Origin: Desulfococcus sp041737845
GTDB lineage: Bacteria; Desulfobacterota; Desulfobacteria; Desulfobacterales; Desulfococcaceae
DNA length: 64,000 nucleotides
Reading direction: 5' to 3'
NCBI RefSeq assembly: GCF_041737845.1
Contig: NZ_JBGSQX010000147.1
Span: 65,322 to 129,321 of the forward strand
The position numbers were made by a program, and so were the translations under genes. Below the pieces are notes generated by a model. It saw nothing but the letters and a program-made list of their open reading frames with translations, was not told the DNA's origin and made no database searches. The first letter of the stretch is position 1; every line of letters begins with the position of its first letter. Below are positions 35,017 to 41,509 of this stretch, piece after piece.

Positions 35017-35900
35017 AGGAACTGGTGGTCATCAGCGGCAAGGGTGGAACGGGAAAGACCAGCCTCACGGCATGTTTTGCGGCCCTGGCCGAGAACAAGG
35101 TCCTGTGCGACGCCGACGTGGATGCCGCGGACCTTCATCTGCTTTTGGCACCCGAGGTCCGCAGGACGACGGACTTTACCGGCGGGAACACCGCCGTCAT
35201 CGTTCCCGACCGGTGCACGGGATGCGGCACCTGCAGGGATCTGTGCCGGTTCGGGGCCGTTGCCGAGGTTTCCGGGACATTCGTGATCGATCCCATTGAC
35301 TGCGAGGGCTGCGGGGTCTGCGTCGATCTCTGTCCGGAAAAAGCCATCGACTTTCCGGAGAACACCTGCGGCCAGTGGTTCGTTTCCGACACCCGGTTCG
35401 GGCCCATGGTCCATGCCCGACTGGGCCTGGCCGAGGAAAATTCCGGCAAGCTGGTTACCCTGATCCGTCAGGAGGCCCGGTCCATGGCCGGGAAAGCGGG
35501 CCTGGGCCTCATCATCACCGACGGCCCGCCGGGGGTCGGCTGCCCGGTCATTGCCGCCATCGGCGGGGCTGCCGCCATCCTGATCGTTACCGAGCCCACC
35601 GTATCGGGGATGCACGACATGGACCGGGCCGTCCGGCTGGCGATGCATTTCAAGGTGCCGGGTATGGTCTGCGTCAACAAGTACGATCTGAACCCGGATA
35701 AGACCGCCGAGATCGAAGGCCACGCCGAGCGCCTCGGCATGTCGGTGGTGGGGCGGATCCCCTTCGACCCGGCCTTCACCCGCGCCATGGTCGTGGGACG
35801 GACCATCGTCGAGTACGACCCCGAAGGCGAGGCTGCATTGATAGTAAAGGAGATCTGGCGGAGGATCGCCCGGTCTCCGGCCATGATGGACAACGCATGA
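35013..35900 (+). CDS. MinD/Mrp-type P-loop ATPase with two [4Fe-4S] motifs (ORP cluster, second copy)
   Basis: 295 residues, a paralogue of the preceding protein. Walker A SGKGGTGKTS (about 7-16), ferredoxin motifs CTGCGTCRDLCRF and CEGCGVCVDLCPE (about 67-110), DGPPGVGCP (about 170). Two such tandem ATPases are the recognised partners of the ORP protein in Desulfovibrio. ATG 35013 overlaps the upstream stop (ATGA). The following NifX-like gene starts 34 bp on, after its own AAGGAG. Confidence 0.88.
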   Translation: MKELVVISGKGGTGKTSLTACFAALAENKVLCDADVDAADLHLLLAPEVRRTTDFTGGNTAVIVPDRCTGCGTCRDLCRFGAVAEVSGTFVIDPIDCEGCGVCVDLCPEKAIDFPENTCGQWFVSDTRFGPMVHARLGLAEENSGKLVTLIRQEARSMAGKAGLGLIITDGPPGVGCPVIAAIGGAAAILIVTEPTVSGMHDMDRAVRLAMHFKVPGMVCVNKYDLNPDKTAEIEGHAERLGMSVVGRIPFDPAFTRAMVVGRTIVEYDPEGEAALIVKEIWRRIARSPAMMDNA

Positions 35901-35934
35901 TGAAAAAAAACGAATTTTCGAAGGAGAATCATTG

Positions 35935-36321
35935 ATGATGAAAGAAGGCAGAATTGCGGTGCCGTCGGTGGGAACCGGCGGAATAGACGGGAAAAGAGCA
36001 GGCCATTTCGGGCATTGCGACGTATTCACCCTGATCGATGTGGCCGAGGGCCGGATACAGTCGGTATCCACCCTGGCCAACCAGGAGCATGTGCAGGGCG
36101 GCTGTATGGTGCCGGTCAACCTCCTGGCCGGCAACAGCGTCAACGCCCTGATCGTGGGCGGCATCGGCATGCGGCCTCTCATGGGGTTCCGTCAAGCCGG
36201 CATTGATGTCTACTATGATGCCGAGAGAATCGATATCCAGCCGGTGGTCGAGGATTTGATTGCGGGGACCCTGCCCAGGATCGATGAGAGCCAGGTCTGC
36301 GGAGGCGGTGGCGGCCATTAA
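35935..36321 (+). CDS. Dinitrogenase iron-molybdenum cofactor family protein (ORP-like, first copy)
   Basis: 128 residues of the NifX/NifB-C (MTH1175) fold. Motifs: AGHFGHCDVFTLIDV (about 21-35), VNALIVGGIGMRPLMGF, and a Gly-rich tail ending CGGGGGH. ORP, which holds a Mo-S-Cu cluster, belongs to this family. Whether this copy carries such a cluster is inference. AAGGAG lies about 8 nt before ATG 35935. Confidence 0.85.
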   Translation: MMKEGRIAVPSVGTGGIDGKRAGHFGHCDVFTLIDVAEGRIQSVSTLANQEHVQGGCMVPVNLLAGNSVNALIVGGIGMRPLMGFRQAGIDVYYDAERIDIQPVVEDLIAGTLPRIDESQVCGGGGGH

Positions 36322-36337
36322 CCGAACGGAGCGCATC

Positions 36338-36703
36338 ATGAGAATCGCTGTCACCTCCAAGGGAACCGACATCCATGCGGCGGTCGACCCCCGGTTCGGA
36401 CGCGCGGCCTACATCCTTATCGTCGATTCGGAAAGCCCCGATGTCGAGGTCATCGACAACCGGAAAAACGCAGACGCCTTCAAGGGTGCCGGCATCCAGG
36501 CGGCGGCCGGGCTTTCCGACCGGAGGGTCGATGTCCTGCTCACCGGCTACTGCGGCCCCAACGCCTTTAAAACCCTCCAGGCCGCAGGAATCCAGGTAGC
36601 CAATGACGCCAACACCTTCGGTACCGTTGAAGAAGCCGTCGAGGCCTTTACCCGGGGCCGGCTCCCGTTCATCAGCGAGGCCAATGTCGACGGCCACTGG
36701 TAA
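36338..36703 (+). CDS. Dinitrogenase iron-molybdenum cofactor family protein (ORP-like, second copy)
   Basis: 121 residues, same NifX-like family: MRIAVTSKGTDIHAAVDPRFGRA, VIDNRKNADAFKGAGIQAA, VLLTGYCGPNAFKTL. This is the common form of the family, with a single Cys in GYCGPNA. It starts 16 bp after the previous gene. A large hairpin (36739-36776) separates it from the small membrane protein gene downstream. Confidence 0.85.
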   Translation: MRIAVTSKGTDIHAAVDPRFGRAAYILIVDSESPDVEVIDNRKNADAFKGAGIQAAAGLSDRRVDVLLTGYCGPNAFKTLQAAGIQVANDANTFGTVEEAVEAFTRGRLPFISEANVDGHW

Positions 36704-36738
36704 GGAACAAACCGGCCGGACAGAGAAGGGGAGTGCAC

Positions 36739-36776
36739 GGGGCGGCGACAGATCAAGATCCTGTCGCCGCAGGCCC
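36739..36776. other. Strong hairpin after the second ORP-like gene
   Basis: GCGGCGACAG (36742-36751) and CTGTCGCCGC (36761-36770) pair perfectly around a 9-nt loop; flanking GGG and CCCC can extend the stem. No U-tract. Likely an RNA stabiliser or partial attenuator that sets the level of the two small downstream genes. Confidence 0.55.
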
Positions 36777-36818
36777 CGCTGACCTCCCCCGACATTCTTA
36801 ATGCCAAGGAGGTGACTC

Positions 36819-37016
36819 ATGACCATCAACGACTGGATCCATGTCATCGCGGGAACGTTTATTCTGGTGAGCCTGGCACTGGGAACCTGGGTGCATCCGG
36901 GGTGGTATTTTTTTACCGCCTTTGTGGGGCTCAATCTCTTTCAGTACGGCTTCTCCAAGTCCTGCCCCATGGTCTACGTGCTTCGGAAGCTCGGGGTGCC
37001 CGAAAGCCGGGGCTGA
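36819..37016 (+). CDS. DUF2892-family small membrane protein
   Basis: 65 residues, two hydrophobic segments (about 6-24, 28-48), ending FSKSCPMVYVLRKLG. This matches the DUF2892 membrane module known from the tail of YgaP rhodanese proteins. AAGGAGG lies 5 nt before the ATG. It follows the ORP-like genes and may be part of the same transcript; the role is unknown. Confidence 0.75.
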   Translation: MTINDWIHVIAGTFILVSLALGTWVHPGWYFFTAFVGLNLFQYGFSKSCPMVYVLRKLGVPESRG

Positions 37017-37019
37017 AGC

Positions 37020-37039
37020 GGTTTTTTTCGAAAAAAACC
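37020..37039. other. 20-bp perfect palindrome GGT7CGA7CC
   Basis: GG-T7-CG-A7-CC, fully self-complementary, right after the DUF2892 stop. As RNA it would form a weak A/U stem; as DNA it is a perfect dyad. It is unlike a classical terminator (no GC stem followed by U-tract). Confidence 0.4.
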
Positions 37040-37139
37040 AAATATCGCATCAACCCCCTTTACCGGGACAAATTTCGGATTAAATTAGTATAAGATATCC
37101 AAGATGAGAGAAATGACGCTAAAACAAGGAGGTGCCCTC

Positions 37140-37331
37140 ATGGATGGCTTAACGATCAACGTCAAGAACACGAACCTGGCGGTCATATCCAAGCTGCTGA
37201 ACAGCGCCTGCGCCAAATACGAGTGCAGCGTCACCTATAATCCCGAGAACAATTCGGTCCACTTTTCAGGGGATGACAGCCTGAGGGCGATCGTCATCGA
37301 AGATACCATGAACCTTTTCAGGAACAATTGA
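37140..37331 (+). CDS. Hypothetical protein, 63 aa
   Basis: I do not recognise this protein. It is 63 residues and predicted alpha/beta, with two Cys (residues 22 and 27, in SACAKYECSV). AAGGAGG lies about 7 nt before ATG 37140, a strong translation signal. It is the last gene of the ORP-like group and converges on the ChaN-like gene (25-bp gap). Confidence 0.62.
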   Translation: MDGLTINVKNTNLAVISKLLNSACAKYECSVTYNPENNSVHFSGDDSLRAIVIEDTMNLFRNN

Positions 37332-37356
37332 CACGGCTTTGCGCCATGGCCTGCCA

Positions 37357-38202
37357 TCAGGGCGATCTGAAAAGGTAATCGGCATCGTCCCTGCCTTGGG
37401 GACCGGAAACCAGGCTTTCGGGAAGCTGCGGCAGCATGACGGTCAAAGGCAGGCTGCTTCGCTTTCGAATCTGCGCCGGGATGCCCATCTTCTGGGCATG
37501 CCCTTTTCCCGTCACGACGACCATGAGGGATTCGGGCCGGCTGAAGAGGTACTCCAGCGCATGTACAGCCATGGACTTGTCCCAGACGAGCTGGGCTTCG
37601 CAGAAATAGGTGAGATTAAGCCGGCCGTGACCATGGAGCCCAAAGGATTCCTTGATAAAATGCATGTACTTTTCATCCACATGGCAGGTGACCATGGGCA
37701 ACGCTTCCTTTTGTCTGCCGTCAAGGGACTGGAAGCCGCTTCTGGCCACCTGACGTGTGATCCCCTTTGACACGTTGAGACCCACCACGGGAATCCTCTT
37801 CTCCCTCGCGTAGGTCAGGATCCCCCCATACAGCGGCCAGGGAAAGTTCCAGTTGTCGTCATAGACCGGCCGGAAGTCCTTGAGGGTTATCTCCCCTTCG
37901 ACCCATCGGTCCAGATCCGCCTGGCTGTCCTTTCGAAACATCTCCATGCCGATGGCCACCTTCGTGCCCGATTCGTGGAGCGCCCGGATGATGCTCAGCT
38001 GGACCTCATGGTGCGCCTGCTGATCGTGGACCTCTCCGACGAAGAGGATCCGGTTCTTCTTCAACTCGGGGAGAAGGTCGGAAAGGGGCATCTCCCTGCC
38101 CGTTTCGATGTCCATGATGCGGGTTTCGGAAGCCGATACGATGCAGCCGCACAACAGGGCGGCGGCGAGCACCAGTCCGGCGAGGGAAGGGTTTCTTTTC
38201 AT
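37357..38202 (-). CDS. ChaN-family lipoprotein (haem-binding Tiki-like)
   Basis: 281 residues. Lipoprotein signal peptide (residues 1-20, lipobox LLCGC). The ChaN fold motif FVGEVHDQQAHHEVQ (about 51-65), GMEMF and the late VVTGKGHA are family features. ChaN-type proteins bind haem or have metalloprotease-like Tiki folds; activity here is unproven. ATG 38202 overlaps the M1 peptidase stop (ATGA), so the two are co-translated. Confidence 0.85.
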   Translation of the reverse strand: MKRNPSLAGLVLAAALLCGCIVSASETRIMDIETGREMPLSDLLPELKKNRILFVGEVHDQQAHHEVQLSIIRALHESGTKVAIGMEMFRKDSQADLDRWVEGEITLKDFRPVYDDNWNFPWPLYGGILTYAREKRIPVVGLNVSKGITRQVARSGFQSLDGRQKEALPMVTCHVDEKYMHFIKESFGLHGHGRLNLTYFCEAQLVWDKSMAVHALEYLFSRPESLMVVVTGKGHAQKMGIPAQIRKRSSLPLTVMLPQLPESLVSGPQGRDDADYLFRSP

Positions 38203-40358
38203 GGCTGCCTCCGGTAGGAGCGGGTTTCGATCTGGAATCGGTGAATCAGGGGGCTTTCGGTGACCGGCCATATGCCTTTCTGCCGGTTCTTTTCATCCTT
38301 GAAAGCCAGGTAGCTGTATTTGCCGTAGTGGGGGATCTTGCGGAGGACGGCCTCGGCCGGGCCGTCGGGGGCCGAGAACAGGGCGGCGACGCGACCCTCC
38401 GACACCGGGTGGGGGAAGACCATGAAGACGGCATGGTTTTCCAGAGAAAACGCCTCGGGGCCGAGGACAATGGTCTTGCCCTCGATGGCCGCCGCCCCGG
38501 GCACGCCCCGGAGCAGCCCGGGGTCCCGCGGGATGCCCATGAAAATGAGATCCCGGTTGCGCACGGCCTCCGGCGTCAGGCGGCCTTCCGCCACGACGTC
38601 GGCATTTTCCAGGCCCAGGGCCGCGATGAGCAGCCGGGCCCGGGCCGCTTCCTCCGGACGCCTCTCCGATACGACCGCCGTAACGGCGTCCGAGCCCCGG
38701 AGGCTGTTGACCGACGGGGGGATTTCCTCGGGATAGAGCCTCCGGAGGATGTCCGCATCGGGATCGACCATGACCGCCTCGGGGGTCCCGTCCTCACCGC
38801 GGGCTCCGGAACCGGCCGGAACCTCCACCGCGAACGCCGCTTTTTCCCCGTCCATGTCGACCATGACCCGGGTTTCTCCAGCCGGGGTGAGCACCGCGAC
38901 CGGAACCCGGACCCGATACCACGGCGCCGCCTGACGCAGGGTTCCGGTGACGAGGCGGCCGCCGTTTTCCTCAGCCAATGTCACCCCTTCCAGAGAGAGC
39001 ACTGCGGCTCCGGGCCGGTCCAGCCACTGATGGAAGAAGGGTTCCAGGGAGCGGCCGTGGACCTCTTCGAAAACTGTCCGGATCTCCGCCCACGAAACCG
39101 TCTGAAAGAGGTAGGTCCTGTAGAGGGTTCTGAGGGCGTTCCAGAACGCGTCGTCCCCGACCTCGCGGCGGAGCATGTGGAAGACCATGGCGCCCTTGTC
39201 GTAGCCGACGACCTTGGTCGGCGGGTCGGTGCGGCCGGTAAAGGCGCCGAGGGGAAAGTCGTTTTCGGGGCGGATGATGTCGGCGTAGTTGCGGAGGAGC
39301 TGGCGGCGGTACGCCCTGCCGTCCTCGGCGGAGATCCTCTCCTGGTAGAGATAATCCGAAACATAGCTGGTGAGGCCCTCGCTCCAGTTTCCGAGGGAGG
39401 CATCGACGCCCACGCCGTTGCCCCACCAGCAGTGGGCGATCTCGTGCCCGAGGCTGGTCTCCTTGATGAAGGGAAGGTGGAGCACCTGGGTGCCCAAGAG
39501 GGTGTAGGAGGGAAAGCCGTATCCGGTGGGAAAGAAATTTTCCACCACCGCGAACTTCTCAAAGGGGTAAGGCCCGAAAAGATCTTCATAGAGGCGGATG
39601 AATCGCTCGACGGCCGAAAGATAGTCCGCCGACAGATGGCGGCTCCCGGGGAAAAAATAGGTGGCAACGGTGATTTTCCCCACGGCGGCCTCCCTGACCT
39701 CGTAGGGTCCGGCCGAAAGGGCGATGGGCTCGGTGACGCGGCCGATCTCCCATGTCGAGAGGGTCAGGCCGTTTTCGGTCCGGATGCCCGCTGATCTGCC
39801 CGCGGTGACGGCGACCATGCCTTCGGGGGCTTCGACCTCGAGGCGAATGGCGGTGCCGGGGCCGTCGTCCACGGGATACCAGGCCGCGCCTCCCAGGAGA
39901 AACACCCCTGTCTCCGAGATGGTGCCGGTGACGCCGTAGCCGGGGTTGTCGGTGTTGACGGGCATGACCGGCGCAGGATCGTCGAAGACGCCGTCATAAC
40001 GGACGGCCACGGTGATCTCGCCGCCTCCCTCCCCTGGCGGCGGGAAAAGCTCCAGGCGGCCCGACCGGTGGCGGTATTTTACAGCCCGGCCGTTGACCTG
40101 GACGCCTGCGACCCGTATTCTTTCAGAGAGATAGAAGGTGAGGTTCCGGTCGCCCGGCGAGGGGAGGGTGATCGTGTCGGCGCCCGAAAGCCGATGCTCG
40201 GAGGGGAAGATCCGGACGCGGAGGTCGTGGCGGATGGTCGGCGGCGTGTTTTCGGAGGCCGTCTTTTTGGCGTCGCACGAGAGGGCAGCAAGCCCGAGAG
40301 TCAATACCATAATGACCATCGCCATTCGCCGCACACAGTGTAAAGGATTCAGCATCAT
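38199..40358 (-). CDS. M1-family metallopeptidase lipoprotein
   Basis: 719 residues. Lipoprotein signal (lipobox LAALSC, about residues 22-27). Zinc-peptidase motif HEIAHCWWGNG with the third ligand in NWSEG; spacing from the second His to Glu is 17 residues, one less than in classical aminopeptidase N. The catalytic domain is followed by a C-terminal region (about 500-719) that resembles the ChaN-associated peptidases. Likely cell-envelope peptidase. GAGGAG lies 4 nt before ATG 40358; an in-frame ATG 19 codons earlier has no site. Confidence 0.82.
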   Translation of the reverse strand: MMLNPLHCVRRMAMVIMVLTLGLAALSCDAKKTASENTPPTIRHDLRVRIFPSEHRLSGADTITLPSPGDRNLTFYLSERIRVAGVQVNGRAVKYRHRSGRLELFPPPGEGGGEITVAVRYDGVFDDPAPVMPVNTDNPGYGVTGTISETGVFLLGGAAWYPVDDGPGTAIRLEVEAPEGMVAVTAGRSAGIRTENGLTLSTWEIGRVTEPIALSAGPYEVREAAVGKITVATYFFPGSRHLSADYLSAVERFIRLYEDLFGPYPFEKFAVVENFFPTGYGFPSYTLLGTQVLHLPFIKETSLGHEIAHCWWGNGVGVDASLGNWSEGLTSYVSDYLYQERISAEDGRAYRRQLLRNYADIIRPENDFPLGAFTGRTDPPTKVVGYDKGAMVFHMLRREVGDDAFWNALRTLYRTYLFQTVSWAEIRTVFEEVHGRSLEPFFHQWLDRPGAAVLSLEGVTLAEENGGRLVTGTLRQAAPWYRVRVPVAVLTPAGETRVMVDMDGEKAAFAVEVPAGSGARGEDGTPEAVMVDPDADILRRLYPEEIPPSVNSLRGSDAVTAVVSERRPEEAARARLLIAALGLENADVVAEGRLTPEAVRNRDLIFMGIPRDPGLLRGVPGAAAIEGKTIVLGPEAFSLENHAVFMVFPHPVSEGRVAALFSAPDGPAEAVLRKIPHYGKYSYLAFKDEKNRQKGIWPVTESPLIHRFQIETRSYRRQP

Positions 40359-40401
40359 GAAGCTCCTCAGAAAATCCGGCATCGGTTTCAACGGTGAGTA
40401 A

Positions 40402-40553
40402 TGATGGATTCGCAAAAAGTCGATTTTCAGACGGTTTTATAACAAGGTCGAGATCAAGGCTTGCGAATCCCGAGGAATGCGGCGTACGGATAGTACGCCG
40501 CAGTGACGAGGGATACGCGTAACGCAGATATCGGCCTTTTTGCGGAACCGTCA
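40402..40553. repeat. MITE-like dispersed repeat, about 152 bp
   Basis: Imperfect terminal inverted repeats: left TGATGGATTCGCAAAAAGTC (from 40402), right, read on the other strand, TGACGGTTCCGCAAAAAGGC (from 40553). Inside is a perfect 9-bp stem GCGGCGTAC/GTACGCCGC (40479-40501). No coding capacity. From memory, near-identical elements occur in many copies in Desulfobacterota genomes; that was not checked. The 349-bp gap 40359-40707 contains this element and the activase leader. Confidence 0.7.
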
Positions 40554-40622
40554 ATAATGGTTGGAAGATAATCTAAAAACAAGGGATGTCAAATTAAGTT
40601 GAGGTGTTAAGGAGGGCCTGGA

Positions 40623-40652
40623 TTGCGAATTGCCCGGGAATCATGGTATGCT
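40623..40652 (+). promoter_or_regulatory. Weak promoter candidate of the activase-hypD operon
   Basis: TTGCGA (40623-40628), 18 bp, TATGCT (40647-40652). The same DNA shows a -24/-12-like spacing (TGG...TTGC, 40619-40633), but the -24 block is poor. Neither is convincing alone. Confidence 0.3.
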
Positions 40653-40707
40653 CATGCTTCCTGCGGCGGCACGCGTGAAAACCGGAGCGCATTGGAACGG
40701 AGACCCG

Positions 40708-41505
40708 ATGAAGGGGACGATCTTCAACATCAAAAAATACGCCATCCACGACGGACCGGGCATCCGGACCACGATTTTCCTGAAGGGGTGCCCCCTGTCC
40801 TGCCCGTGGTGCCACAACCCCGAGGGGCTGCGGCAAGGTCCGGAATTCCTTGGGAAGGACCTTTTGCGGAGCGGCGGGGGCCGCGTGGTGAAAACCGGGA
40901 TCATCGGCCGCGAGGTGGATGTCGCTGCGGTGATGGGCGACATCGAAAAGGATCGGATTTTCTACGACGAATCCGGCGGCGGTGCGACGTTTTCCGGCGG
41001 GGAGCCCCTGTTTCAGGCGGCGTTTCTGCGGGCACTCCTTGCGGCCTGCCGGGAGCGGGAGATCCACACGGCCGTCGACACCTCGGGGTACGCGCCCCCG
41101 GAGGTCTTTTCGGAAATCCTGGCGGCGGCGGACCTCTTCCTGTATGATCTCAAGGTGATGGACCCGGCCCGGCATCTTGAACTCACGGGCGTCCCGAACC
41201 CATGGATACTCGAGAACCTGAAGGCCCTGGACGGAAGCGGCAAACCGGCCCTCCTCCGGTTTCCGGCCATCCCAGGGATGACCGATGCCCCGGACAACAT
41301 CGCGGCCGTCGCGGCTTTTGTTCGGGATCTCAAGAGCATACGGGAGGTGTCCATCCTTCCCTATCACCGCACTGCGCAAGGGAAATACCGCAAACTCGGC
41401 GCCGCAGACAGGATGGGCGGAGCCGAGGCGCCCTCACCGGCCGTGATCGACCGCATCCGGGATGGGTTTGCATCATACGGCTTCACCGTCACCGTGGGAG
41501 GATAA
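40708..41505 (+). CDS. Glycyl-radical enzyme activating enzyme (radical SAM)
   Basis: 265 residues. Radical-SAM motif CPLSCPWCHNPE (CX3CX2C, about 30-41) preceded by HDGPGIRTTIFLKG, then TFSGGEPLFQ (about 96). It generates the glycyl radical on its partner. The ferredoxin-like insert with two Cys clusters seen in most non-PFL activases is absent: the region after the first motif is short and has no Cys. GGAG lies about 6 nt before ATG 40708. The partner gene starts 4 bp after its stop. Confidence 0.88.
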   Translation: MKGTIFNIKKYAIHDGPGIRTTIFLKGCPLSCPWCHNPEGLRQGPEFLGKDLLRSGGGRVVKTGIIGREVDVAAVMGDIEKDRIFYDESGGGATFSGGEPLFQAAFLRALLAACREREIHTAVDTSGYAPPEVFSEILAAADLFLYDLKVMDPARHLELTGVPNPWILENLKALDGSGKPALLRFPAIPGMTDAPDNIAAVAAFVRDLKSIREVSILPYHRTAQGKYRKLGAADRMGGAEAPSPAVIDRIRDGFASYGFTVTVGG

Positions 41506-41509
41506 CGTC

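Noticed and set aside
40619..40634. -24/-12-like spacing TGG-N8-TTGC before the activase-hypD operon.
   Set aside because: GG-N10-GC fits, but the -24 block (TGGATT) is far from TGGCAC and no sigma-54 activator lies nearby. It is not called as a promoter.
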